Source of the DNA: Rhodocyclaceae bacterium
GTDB taxonomy: Bacteria; Pseudomonadota; Gammaproteobacteria; Burkholderiales; Ga0077523
DNA length: 64,000 nt
Assembly (NCBI GenBank): GCA_020248405.1
Contig: JADCHQ010000014.1
Span: 62,001 to 126,000, forward strand
Direction: 5' to 3'
The notes beneath the pieces were generated by a model. The model was not told the origin of the DNA. It was given only the letters and a program-made list of their open reading frames with translations, and did not search any database. Position 1 is the stretch's first letter. Each line of letters starts with the position of its first letter. A program made the position numbers and the translations under genes. Positions 29,791 through 38,302 of the stretch are shown here, in pieces.

Positions 29791-31152
29791 ATGAAAACCG
29801 CCGATCCCTCCACCGTAGAGACACTGCGCAAATCCCTCGCCGAGCAGGGCGTGAAGTACGCCCTGGCCAGCTTCGTGGACATCCACGGCGTCTCCAAGAC
29901 CAAGGTGGTGCCGCTGGCGCACCTGCCACAGATGTTGCAGGGCTCTGAGCTCTTCACCGGCGCTGCCCTGGACGGCGTGCCCCAGCAGGTGAGCGACGAG
30001 GAGGTGGCGGCCCTGCCGGATGCAGCCTCCTGCACCGTGCTGCCGTGGAATCCGGAGATCGCCTGGTTCGCCAGCGACCTGTGGTGCCGCGGCGAGCCCT
30101 TCGAGGCCTGCTCGCGCCAGATCCTCAAGCGCCAGACCGAGGCCGCGGCCGCCATGGGCCTGAGGATGAACCTGGGCGTGGAGACCGAGTTCTTCGTGCT
30201 CAAGGAGGCCGCCGACGGCCGGATCGTGCCGGTGAGCGAGCGCGACACCCTGGAGAAGCCCTGCTACGACCTGCGGGGCTTCCTGGACAGCTACGGCTTC
30301 CTCGACGAACTGGTGGAGGCCATGAACCGCATGGGCTGGGATGTCTATTCCTTCGACCACGAGGATGCCAACGGCCAGTTCGAGACCGACTTCATGTACG
30401 CCGACGCTCTCACCATGGCGGACCGCTGTACCTTCTTCCGCATGATGGTGGGCGAGCTCGCCAGGCGCCGCGGCTGGTTCGCTAGCTTCATGCCCAAGCC
30501 GTTTCGCAACCGCACCGGCTCCGGCGCCCACTACAACATGTCGCTGGCCAGCCTGGAGAGCGGCGAGAACCTGTTCGTGCCCGGGGACGACCCCCACGGC
30601 TGCGGTCTCACCCGGCTGGGCTACCAGTTCATCGCCGGCATCCTGCGCCACGCGGCCGCCATCTGCGCCGTGATCGCGCCCACCGTGAACAGCTACAAGC
30701 GGCTGGTGAAGCAGGGCTCCATGTCGGGCTTCACCTGGGCGCCGGTGTTCGTGTGCTACGGCAATAACAATCGCACCAACATGCTGCGCATTCCGCTGGC
30801 GGGCGGGCGCGTGGAGTGCCGCGCGGCGGACATCTCCTCCAACTTCTACCTGGGCGCGGCCATGATGCTGGCCGCCGGCCTGGAAGGCATCCGCGAGGGC
30901 CTCGATCCGGGCGCGCCCCACACCGAGAACATGTACCTGGTGCCCGACGAGGAGCTTCGCCGCCGCGGCATCTCCTGGCTGCCGCGCACGCTCGACGAGG
31001 CGGTGGATGCCTTCGAGGCCGACCCGCTTTCGCGCCAGGTGATGGGTGACGGCATGTTCCGCGCCTTCGCCGACTTCAAGCGGCGGGAGTGGATCGAATA
31101 CCACACCGAGGTTTCGGAGTGGGAACACAGGCGCTATCTCAGGCTGTTCTGA
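29791..31152 (+). CDS. Type III glutamine synthetase (GlnT-like)
   Basis: A 453-residue glutamine synthetase-fold ligase. Visible motifs are MNLGVETEFFVL (metal-binding Glu), SGAHYNMSLAS, an NSYKRLV ATP-binding loop, and ECRAADISSNFYLGAAMMLAAGL. The family makes gamma-glutamyl amides from glutamate and ammonia or an amine. Within this operon the simplest role is capturing ammonia released from guanidine, but a gamma-glutamyl ligase acting on another nitrogen compound is possible. It starts 43 bases after the ATPase gene. Confidence 0.85.
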   Translation: MKTADPSTVETLRKSLAEQGVKYALASFVDIHGVSKTKVVPLAHLPQMLQGSELFTGAALDGVPQQVSDEEVAALPDAASCTVLPWNPEIAWFASDLWCRGEPFEACSRQILKRQTEAAAAMGLRMNLGVETEFFVLKEAADGRIVPVSERDTLEKPCYDLRGFLDSYGFLDELVEAMNRMGWDVYSFDHEDANGQFETDFMYADALTMADRCTFFRMMVGELARRRGWFASFMPKPFRNRTGSGAHYNMSLASLESGENLFVPGDDPHGCGLTRLGYQFIAGILRHAAAICAVIAPTVNSYKRLVKQGSMSGFTWAPVFVCYGNNNRTNMLRIPLAGGRVECRAADISSNFYLGAAMMLAAGLEGIREGLDPGAPHTENMYLVPDEELRRRGISWLPRTLDEAVDAFEADPLSRQVMGDGMFRAFADFKRREWIEYHTEVSEWEHRRYLRLF

Positions 31153-31207
31153 GTGGCGCGATCAGGGCACGGCGGCGCGAGCCGCTCGCAGCAAACGGAG
31201 ATCACAC

Positions 31208-31939
31208 ATGACAACCCACTCGCCGCCCGGAGAAGTGCTCTGGGAGGAAACCGTACCGGGCGGATGCCACTGGTCGGGCGTGCTGCGCCGCGGCGTGGCG
31301 CTGCGCATCACCGACGTGGAGGGCGGCGCCAACTGCGCCATGCTGCTGTTCAACTTCGAGGACAAGTCCGAGCGCTACAACATGCCCGACACCCTCAAGG
31401 CCCAGCACACCGCCCTGCTCAAACGCGGGCACGTGCTCATGACCGACATGGGCCGCGCCATGGCCTCCATCGTGGCCGACACCCACGGCTGGCACGACAG
31501 CTTCTGTGGCGTGATGCACGACGACCAGCTCCAGGCGCGCTTCCGTACCCGCCGCTATCAGGAGCACCGCAACGCCATGCACCGCAGCGGCCGCGAGGGG
31601 CTGCTCAAGGAGCTGGCGCGCTGGGGCCTCGGGCCGCGCGACCTACACGCCAACGTGAACTGGTTCAGCAAGGTGGCGGCTGACCCCGAGGGCAATCTTT
31701 CGTTGGACACCGCCGCCTGGAAGCCGGGCGCCAGCGTAGACCTGCGCCTGGACATGCACGCGCTGGTGGTGCTGTCCGCGGCCATGCACCCGCTCGACCC
31801 GCGCCCGGCGTACTCGCCCGGCGCCGTGAAGCTCACGGCCTGGCGCTGTGGGCTCGCGGCCTCCGGCGACTTCTGCCGCAACTTCCGTCCCGAGAACCAG
31901 CGGGCCTTCATCAACACCGAGCGCTACTTCGCGGCCTGA
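31208..31939 (+). CDS. DUF1989 protein, urea carboxylase-associated protein 2; probable carboxyguanidine deiminase subunit
   Basis: A 243-residue cytoplasmic protein with the DUF1989 pattern: [44 protein letters not shown], and [14 protein letters not shown], with His and Cys residues likely to hold a metal. Proteins of this pair were long annotated with urea metabolism but were shown to form a heteromeric carboxyguanidine deiminase (CgdAB), converting carboxyguanidine to allophanate and ammonia. Which subunit name belongs to this one is not decided here. The partner gene follows 88 bases later. Confidence 0.87.
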   Translation: MTTHSPPGEVLWEETVPGGCHWSGVLRRGVALRITDVEGGANCAMLLFNFEDKSERYNMPDTLKAQHTALLKRGHVLMTDMGRAMASIVADTHGWHDSFCGVMHDDQLQARFRTRRYQEHRNAMHRSGREGLLKELARWGLGPRDLHANVNWFSKVAADPEGNLSLDTAAWKPGASVDLRLDMHALVVLSAAMHPLDPRPAYSPGAVKLTAWRCGLAASGDFCRNFRPENQRAFINTERYFAA

Positions 31940-32027
31940 GGGCTGGTGCCGGCGCCGTGCGCGCCCAACCCCCGCCGCCCCCGGGACGCCCCCCGGGCGC
32001 ACCGCAGCCACTTCACGGAGTTCTGCC

Positions 32028-32669
32028 ATGATCGTCGAAAGCCCCCGCGACCCCGCCGCCGCCGTGTTCGACCAGGTATGCCCGGCCGGCGAGCCCTGGA
32101 TGCACGTGGTGCACCGCGGCCAGGTGTTGCGCATCCTCGACCTGGAAGGCAACCAGGCGGTGGACACCCTGTTCTACAACCTGCACGACCCGGAGGAGCG
32201 CTACAGCGCGGTGGACACCATCCAGCGAGCCCGCAATCTCTACCTCACCGCGGGCACCGTGCTCCATTCCACGCTGGGGCGGCCCATGCTCACCATCGTG
32301 GCCGACACCTGCGGCCGGCACGACACCCTGGGCGGCGCCTGCTCGCAGGAGAGCAACACCGTGCGCTACGCGCTGGACAAGCGCTTCATGCATGCCTGCC
32401 GCGACAACTTCATGTCCGCCATCTGCCACCACCCGGAGCACGGCCTCGCCAAGCGGGACATCACCCACAACATCAACTTCTTCATGAACGTGCCCGTCAC
32501 GCCCCAGGGGGGCCTCACCTTCGCCGACGGCATTTCGGACGCGGGCAAGTACGTGGAGCTGCGGGCCGAGATGGACGTGGTGTGCCTGGTGTCCAACTGC
32601 CCGCAGCTCAACAACCCCTGCAACGGCTGGAACCCCACGCCGGTGAGGATGCTGGTCTGGGACGACTGA
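32028..32669 (+). CDS. DUF1989 protein, urea carboxylase-associated protein 1; probable carboxyguanidine deiminase subunit
   Basis: A 213-residue protein related to its upstream neighbour: [47 protein letters not shown] and [11 protein letters not shown], ending [24 protein letters not shown]. The conserved Cys/His cluster in TCGRHD...GAC suits metal binding. It is expected to pair with the preceding protein as carboxyguanidine deiminase. ATG 32028 has a GGAG ribosome site. Confidence 0.88.
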   Translation: MIVESPRDPAAAVFDQVCPAGEPWMHVVHRGQVLRILDLEGNQAVDTLFYNLHDPEERYSAVDTIQRARNLYLTAGTVLHSTLGRPMLTIVADTCGRHDTLGGACSQESNTVRYALDKRFMHACRDNFMSAICHHPEHGLAKRDITHNINFFMNVPVTPQGGLTFADGISDAGKYVELRAEMDVVCLVSNCPQLNNPCNGWNPTPVRMLVWDD

Positions 32670-32751
32670 GCCCGCCTGGTCCGCGCGCAGCCCGACGCCT
32701 CCTCCCATCATCCCGGGCGCATCCGGTGCCCGACGCGACGAAAATCCATCC

Positions 32752-35700
32752 GTGTTCCACAAAGTTCTCATCGCAAACCGCGGCGCCATCGCCTGCCGCG
32801 TGATCCGCACCCTGCGCCGCATGGGTGTGCGCTCGGTGGCCGTGTACTCCGAGGCCGACGCCCAGTCGCTACACGTGCTCGAGGCCGACGAGGCCGTGTG
32901 CATCGGCCCCGGGCCGGCCGCCGGCAGCTACCTGCTGGGCGCGCGCATCCTCGAGGCCGCCGTGGCCACCGGTGCCCAGGCCATCCACCCCGGCTACGGC
33001 TTCCTGTCCGAGAACGCGGCCTTCGCCGAGGATTGCGCCCGCGCAGGCGTGGTGTTCATCGGTCCGCTGCCCGCGCAGATGCGCGCCTTCGGCCTGAAGC
33101 ACACGGCGCGCGAGCTTGCAGCGGCCAGCGGCGTGCCGTTGCTGCCCGGCACGGGCCTTCTGGCCGATGCCGGCCAGGCGCGCGCCGAGGCCGCGCGCAT
33201 CGGCTACCCGGTGATGCTCAAAAGCACCGGCGGCGGCGGCGGCATCGGCATGCGCCTGGTATGGGCGGAGGACCAGCTCGCCGAAGCCTTCGCGGCGGTG
33301 GAGCGTCTGGCGCGGGCCAACTTCAAGGATTCCGGCCTGTACCTGGAAAAGTACGTGGAGCAGGCGCGCCACATCGAGGTGCAGGTGTTCGGCGACTCCC
33401 GCGGAAAAGTGGTGGCCCTGGGGGAGCGTGACTGCTCGGCCCAACGGCGCAACCAGAAAGTGATCGAGGAGACACCCGCGCCGCACCTGGCGCCCGCCAC
33501 CCGCGCGCGGCTGCTGGATACGGCGGTGCGGCTTGCGGCGGCGGCGGGGTACCGCAACGCCGGCACGGTGGAGTTCGTGCTCGACGCGGCCACGGGCGAG
33601 TTCTGGTTCCTGGAGGTGAACACCCGCCTGCAGGTGGAGCACGGGGTCACCGAGCAGGTCACCGGGATCGACCTGGTGGAATGGATGGTGAAGGAAGCGG
33701 CGGGTGAGCTCGACCTGACGGGCTTCGTGGCCGAGCCGGAGGGCGCGTCCATCCAGGTGCGTCTCTACGCCGAGGACCCGGCGCGGGGTTTCCAGCCCGC
33801 CAGCGGCCTGCTCACCGAGGCCGTGTTCCCTCCGGGGGCGCGGGTGGAGACATGGGTGGAGACGGGCGTGGAGGTGCCGCCGTTCTACGACCCCATGATC
33901 GCCAAGCTGATCGTTACCGCGGCCGACCGTCCCGCCGCGGTGGAGGCTCTTGAACAGGCGCTTGCGGCCACCCGCCTGGCAGGTATCGAGACCAACCTCC
34001 ACTACCTGCGCCAGGTAGTGGCCGATTCCTCGTTCCGCGAAGGCCGGGTGGTGACCCGCACCCTGGGCCAGTTCCACTATCGCCCCAGCACCGTGGAGGT
34101 GATGGTGCCCGGCGTGCAGACCACGGTGCAGGACTGGCCCGGACGGGTGGGGTTCTGGGACGTGGGCGTGCCGCCCTCGGGGCCCATGGACGCGCTGGCG
34201 CTGCGCCTGGCCAACCGGCTGCTCGGCAACGCCGAAGGCGCTGCTGCGCTGGAGTGCACCGCCAGCGGCCCGACACTGCGCTTCAACACGGACACGGTTT
34301 TCGCCCTGACCGGGGCGCAGATGCAGGCCACCCTGGACGGCGTGCCCGTGGCGGTCAACGCCAGCCACGCGGCATCCGCCGGCAGCGTGCTGGCCATGGG
34401 CGCGGTGCGCGGGCCGGGGCTGCGCGCCTACGTGGCGGTGGCCGGCGGCTTTGCCGTGCCTGCCTACCTGGGCTCCAGGGCCACCTTCACCCTGGGGCGC
34501 TTCGGCGGCCACGGCGGGCGTACCCTGCGCGCCGGCGACGTGCTGCCGCTGCCGGCCGCCGCGGCCCTGCCGGCGCCGGCCGTGCTGCCGCGCGCGCTCG
34601 TGCCCGCGCTTTCCCACCACTGGGAGATCGCGGTGCTCTACGGCCCGCACGGCGCGCCGGATTTCTTCACGCCCGCGGACATGGACAGGTTCTTCTCCAC
34701 CCGCTGGGAGGTGCACTACAACTCCTCGCGTACCGGCGTGCGGCTGGTGGGGCCGAAGCCCCAGTGGGCCCGGCGCGACGGCGGCGAGGCGGGGCTGCAC
34801 CCCTCCAACATCCACGACAACGCCTACGCCATCGGCGCCATCGATTTCACCGGCGACATGCCGGTGATCCTCGGCCCCGACGGCCCGAGCCTGGGCGGCT
34901 TCGTGTGCCCGGCGGTGATCGTCGATGCGGAACTGTGGAAGACGGGGCAGCTGCGTCCGGGCGACTCGGTGCGCTTCGTGCGCGTGGATCGTGACTGGGC
35001 GTCGGCCGCGGCGGCGGTGCGCGACCAGGCCATCGCCGCGCTGGCGCGCCCCGCCAGGCGGCCAGCGGCGCTGTGGCGGTCCGCCAAGGGATCGGGCGCT
35101 GGTGTCGGCTCGCCCGTGCTGCACGCCGTTCCCGCCCGCGAGGGGCGTCCGGAGGTAGTGATCCGCCAGGCTGGCGACCGCTACCTGCTGGTGGAGATGG
35201 GCCCGCCCGTGCTGGACCTCAACCTGCGGTTTCGCATCCACGCCCTGATGCAGTGGCTGCAGGCGCAGCGCATCGAGGGCATCACGGACCTCACGCCGGG
35301 CATCCGCTCGCTGCAGGTGCACTTCGACCCGGCGGTGCTGCCCCTTGCGCGGCTCATGGACGCGCTGGCCAACTCCGAGGCGCGGCTGCCCGCCGTGGAG
35401 GACATGGTGGTGCCTACGCGCATCGTGCACCTGCCCCTGTCCTGGGACGATCCGGCCACGCAATTGGCCATCCACAAGTACATGCAGTCGGTGCGGCCGG
35501 ATGCGCCATGGTGCCCCAGCAACATCGAGTTTATACGGCGCATCAATGGCCTGGATTCCATCGACGCGGTGCGCGAGATCGTGTTCGGCGCCAGCTACCT
35601 GGTGCTGGGTCTTGGCGACGTGTACCTTGGGGCGCCCGTGGCCACGCCGGTGGACCCGCGCCACCGCCTGGTCACCACCAAGTACAACCCGGCGCGCACC

Positions 35701-36369
35701 TGGACGCCCGAGAATGCCGTGGGCATCGGCGGGGCCTACCTGTGCGTCTATGGCATGGAGGGCCCCGGCGGCTACCAGTTCGTGGGCCGCACGGTGCAGA
35801 TGTGGAACCGTCACCGCGCCACCTCCGATTTCGCCGCCGGCAAGCCCTGGCTGCTGCGCTTCTTCGACCAGATCCGTTTCCACCCGGTGAGCGAGCGCGA
35901 ACTGGCCCGCCTGCGCGAGGACTTCCCCCTGGGCCGCCACCGGCTCGAAGTGGAGGAGACCACCTTTAGCCTGCGCCACTACAACGCCTTTCTCGCCCGC
36001 GAGGCCGGTTCCATCGCGGCCTTCAAGGCTCGCCAGCAGGCTGCCTTCGAAGCCGAGCGCGAGCGCTGGCGCGCCGCCGGCCAGGCCGAGTACGCCAGCG
36101 ACGCCACCGTGGCGGCCGCCGCGCCCGACACCGAGCTCGACCTGCCGCCCGGCGGCCATGCCGTGGCAACCCAGGTGGCCGGCAACGTGTGGAAGGTGGC
36201 CGTGAAGGAAGGCCAGCAGGTGGCGGCCGGCGACGTGCTGGTGATCGTGGAGTCCATGAAGATGGAGATCCCCGTCACCGCGCCCGCCGCGGGCCGGGTG
36301 CACCGCCTGTTCTGCCGCGAGGGCGCCACGGTGAGCGCAGGCCAGGACCTGGTGGTGATTGCGCACTGA
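32752..36369 (+). CDS. Biotin-dependent 'urea' carboxylase, probably guanidine carboxylase
   Basis: A 1205-residue one-polypeptide carboxylase from GTG 32752. Order: biotin carboxylase (about 1-450; VLIANRGAIACRVIRTL, KSTGGGGGIGM, FLEVNTRLQVEHGVTE), carboxyltransferase built of KipA/KipI-type (AHS) domains (about 460-1100; PPSGPMDALALRLANRLLGN, GPDGPSLGGFVCP), and a biotin carrier with ESMKMEIP, biotinyl-Lys1170. It carboxylates urea or guanidine with ATP and bicarbonate. Riboswitch control and the two DUF1989 partners favour guanidine. Asp698 in GAIDFTGDMP is a candidate for the Asn/Asp position reported to separate urea from guanidine enzymes. No fused or adjacent allophanate hydrolase is present. 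Confidence 0.92.
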   Translation: MFHKVLIANRGAIACRVIRTLRRMGVRSVAVYSEADAQSLHVLEADEAVCIGPGPAAGSYLLGARILEAAVATGAQAIHPGYGFLSENAAFAEDCARAGVVFIGPLPAQMRAFGLKHTARELAAASGVPLLPGTGLLADAGQARAEAARIGYPVMLKSTGGGGGIGMRLVWAEDQLAEAFAAVERLARANFKDSGLYLEKYVEQARHIEVQVFGDSRGKVVALGERDCSAQRRNQKVIEETPAPHLAPATRARLLDTAVRLAAAAGYRNAGTVEFVLDAATGEFWFLEVNTRLQVEHGVTEQVTGIDLVEWMVKEAAGELDLTGFVAEPEGASIQVRLYAEDPARGFQPASGLLTEAVFPPGARVETWVETGVEVPPFYDPMIAKLIVTAADRPAAVEALEQALAATRLAGIETNLHYLRQVVADSSFREGRVVTRTLGQFHYRPSTVEVMVPGVQTTVQDWPGRVGFWDVGVPPSGPMDALALRLANRLLGNAEGAAALECTASGPTLRFNTDTVFALTGAQMQATLDGVPVAVNASHAASAGSVLAMGAVRGPGLRAYVAVAGGFAVPAYLGSRATFTLGRFGGHGGRTLRAGDVLPLPAAAALPAPAVLPRALVPALSHHWEIAVLYGPHGAPDFFTPADMDRFFSTRWEVHYNSSRTGVRLVGPKPQWARRDGGEAGLHPSNIHDNAYAIGAIDFTGDMPVILGPDGPSLGGFVCPAVIVDAELWKTGQLRPGDSVRFVRVDRDWASAAAAVRDQAIAALARPARRPAALWRSAKGSGAGVGSPVLHAVPAREGRPEVVIRQAGDRYLLVEMGPPVLDLNLRFRIHALMQWLQAQRIEGITDLTPGIRSLQVHFDPAVLPLARLMDALANSEARLPAVEDMVVPTRIVHLPLSWDDPATQLAIHKYMQSVRPDAPWCPSNIEFIRRINGLDSIDAVREIVFGASYLVLGLGDVYLGAPVATPVDPRHRLVTTKYNPARTWTPENAVGIGGAYLCVYGMEGPGGYQFVGRTVQMWNRHRATSDFAAGKPWLLRFFDQIRFHPVSERELARLREDFPLGRHRLEVEETTFSLRHYNAFLAREAGSIAAFKARQQAAFEAERERWRAAGQAEYASDATVAAAAPDTELDLPPGGHAVATQVAGNVWKVAVKEGQQVAAGDVLVIVESMKMEIPVTAPAAGRVHRLFCREGATVSAGQDLVVIAH

Positions 36370-36652
36370 GACCCGCGAGGCGAATTTGTCCGGCGAGCGC
36401 CGTTGACCGGTTGCATCGGCTCGCGGCGGTCACGAGTGACCAGTGTCGATTGCGGAAACGTGACAGTCGTTAGGCTGATCATGAGCCGAAAGAATCATTT
36501 TTGTTGCGGCGGTGTTGAGCAGTTCCGTCTTTTCGGCGCAGCCATTTTCATCGGGGCGGTTACTCAGGCTTCATGAAACCCGTCTTCGTCAACAAACCTT
36601 CATGAGCGCCCCATAGACTCGCGTCCCTCGAACCACCCGGGGGGAGCAGGAC
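36370..36652 (+). other. Intergenic region between guanidine operon and secretion operon
   Basis: No gene is seen. GCGAGC (36393-36398) can pair with GCTCGC (36419-36424), with a further 3-bp inner helix, a possible end of the guanidine transcript although no T-run follows. The palindrome TCATGA occurs three times (36479-36484, 36571-36576, 36600-36605), the last two within the longer shared word CTTCATGA. These could be operator sites for the secretion operon. No clear promoter was recognised. Confidence 0.35.
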
Positions 36653-37111
36653 TTGGCGTACGTCACGACTGCCGGCCGCGCATGCGCTGGCCGCATCAAC
36701 GCAGCTCGCGCGCGCGGCTTCACGCTGCTGGAGTTGCTGGTGGTGATGGTGATCATCGGCCTGCTCGCGGCCTACGTGGGCCCGCGCTACTTTTCCCAGA
36801 TCGGCAAGAGCGAGATCAAGGTTGCGCGCGCGCAGATCGACGCCTTCGAGAAGGCGCTCGACGCCTACCGTCTGGACGTGGGCCGCTACCCGAGCACCGA
36901 GCAGGGTCTGGGCGCGCTGGAGACGCGTCCGCAGGGCGAGGCCAAGTGGCAGGGGCCTTACCTGAAGAAGGCGGTGCCCATGGATCCGTGGGGCAAGGCC
37001 TACCAATACCGGTCTCCTGGCGAGAAGGGCGAGTTCGACCTGTTCTCCTTCGGCAAGGACGGTCAGCCGGGGGGCGAGGGCGAGGCCGCGGACGTGGGCA
37101 ACTGGAACTGA
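36653..37111 (+). CDS. gspG: Type II secretion major pseudopilin GspG-like
   Basis: A 152-residue prepilin. After a charged leader the class III cleavage site is RG-FTLLELLVVMVIIGLLAA, with the essential Glu at +5. The mature part, with ARAQIDAFEKALDAYRLDVGRYPSTEQGLGAL and DPWGKAYQYRSPGEKGEFDLFSFGKDG, is diagnostic for GspG. The only good start is a TTG at 36653 with a GGGGGAG ribosome site. It leads a tightly packed operon running to about 48 kb. No prepilin peptidase is in the window. Confidence 0.92.
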   Translation: MAYVTTAGRACAGRINAARARGFTLLELLVVMVIIGLLAAYVGPRYFSQIGKSEIKVARAQIDAFEKALDAYRLDVGRYPSTEQGLGALETRPQGEAKWQGPYLKKAVPMDPWGKAYQYRSPGEKGEFDLFSFGKDGQPGGEGEAADVGNWN

Positions 37112-37117
37112 TGGCCC

Positions 37118-38302
37118 ATGCGCTACCGCGTGAAGGCCATGAAGGCGGGCGAGGGGGTGGTATCTCTGGCGCTGGAGGCGGCGAGTCCGGCCGAGGCGCG
37201 CGCGCGGGCCACGGGGCAGGGCTATGCGGTGCTGTCGGTGCGCGGTGCCGGCGGGTTGCCGTTGCCGGGCCGCCGCGCGAAGTTTCCCCTGTTGCTCTTC
37301 AGCCAGGAACTGCTGGCACTGTTGCGTGCAGGCATCAGCCTGGTGGAGGCGCTGGAGACGCTGGCCGAAAAGGAATCGAAGCCCGAGACCAGGGCGGCGC
37401 TCGGGCGCCTGCTGGACGCGCTCTACGAGGGCAACGCCTTCTCCGCGGCGCTGTCGGGCGTGCCCGAGGCGTTTCCCGACCTGTACGTGGCCACGGTGCG
37501 CGCCAGTGAGCGCACCGGCGATCTGCCCGAATCGCTCAGGCGCTATATCGCCTACCAGTCCCAGGTGGACCTGGTGCGCAAGAAGCTGGTGAGCGCCTCC
37601 ATCTACCCTGCCATCCTGATCGCCGTGGGCGGGCTGGTGACGTTGTTCCTGCTGGGCTATGTGGTGCCGCGCTTCTCGCAGGTGTACGACGACGTGGGTC
37701 AGGACTTGCCGTTTTTGTCGCGGGTGCTGCTGGACTGGGGCCGGCTGGTGGAGGCGCACGGAGTGGCCATCGGCACGGCTTTCCTGGCGGCGCTCGTGAT
37801 GCTGGGCTGGTGGGCCTTCAGGCCGTCAACCCGCGCCACGGTGCTGGACTGGTTGCGGCGCATCCCCGCCATGGGCAATCGAATTCGCGTCTACCAGCTC
37901 ACGCGCTTCTACCGCACGCTGGGAATGCTGCTCTCCGGCGGCATCGCCGTGGTGCCGGCCACCGGCATGGTGGCGGGGCTGCTGGATGCCAGCCTGCGCG
38001 GGCGGCTGGCGGGCGCGCAGCGCGCCATTCGCGAGGGCAAGCCCATCTCGGCGGCCATGGAGTCTGCCGGATTGGTCACGCCCGTGGCGCTGCGATTGCT
38101 GCGGGTGGGTGAGCGCACCGGGCAGATGGGCGAGATGATGGAGCGCATCGCCGAGTTCCACGACGAGGAGATGGCGCGCTGGGTGGAGACCTTCACCCGC
38201 ACCTTCGAGCCCCTGCTCATGGCCGTGATCGGGGTGGTGATCGGGGGCGTGGTGGTACTCATGTACCTCCCCATCTTCGAGCTGGCGGGGAGCCTGCAGT
38301 GA
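37118..38302 (+). CDS. gspF: Type II secretion inner-membrane protein GspF/PilC family
   Basis: A 394-residue platform protein with two repeated cytoplasmic helical domains and three membrane helices: LLLFSQELLALLRAGISLVEALETLAEK (first domain), then LVTLFLLGYVVPRFSQVY, and LTRFYRTLGMLLSGGIAVVPA (second domain), ending EPLLMAVIGVVIGGVVVLMYLPIFELAGSLQ. It works with the GspE ATPase in pseudopilus assembly. The stop overlaps the next start. Confidence 0.92.
   Translation: MRYRVKAMKAGEGVVSLALEAASPAEARARATGQGYAVLSVRGAGGLPLPGRRAKFPLLLFSQELLALLRAGISLVEALETLAEKESKPETRAALGRLLDALYEGNAFSAALSGVPEAFPDLYVATVRASERTGDLPESLRRYIAYQSQVDLVRKKLVSASIYPAILIAVGGLVTLFLLGYVVPRFSQVYDDVGQDLPFLSRVLLDWGRLVEAHGVAIGTAFLAALVMLGWWAFRPSTRATVLDWLRRIPAMGNRIRVYQLTRFYRTLGMLLSGGIAVVPATGMVAGLLDASLRGRLAGAQRAIREGKPISAAMESAGLVTPVALRLLRVGERTGQMGEMMERIAEFHDEEMARWVETFTRTFEPLLMAVIGVVIGGVVVLMYLPIFELAGSLQ

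Noticed and set aside
28761..30248. Minus-strand frame of about 495 codons over the ABC ATPase and glnT genes
   Set aside because: Runs across two well-supported plus-strand genes and an intergenic gap; no family features.
32869..36366. Open frame of 1165 codons on the minus strand opposite the carboxylase gene
   Set aside because: It is a GC-rich antisense shadow of the carboxylase: His/Arg/Gly-rich, no motif, no ribosome site, while the plus strand encodes a complete recognised enzyme.
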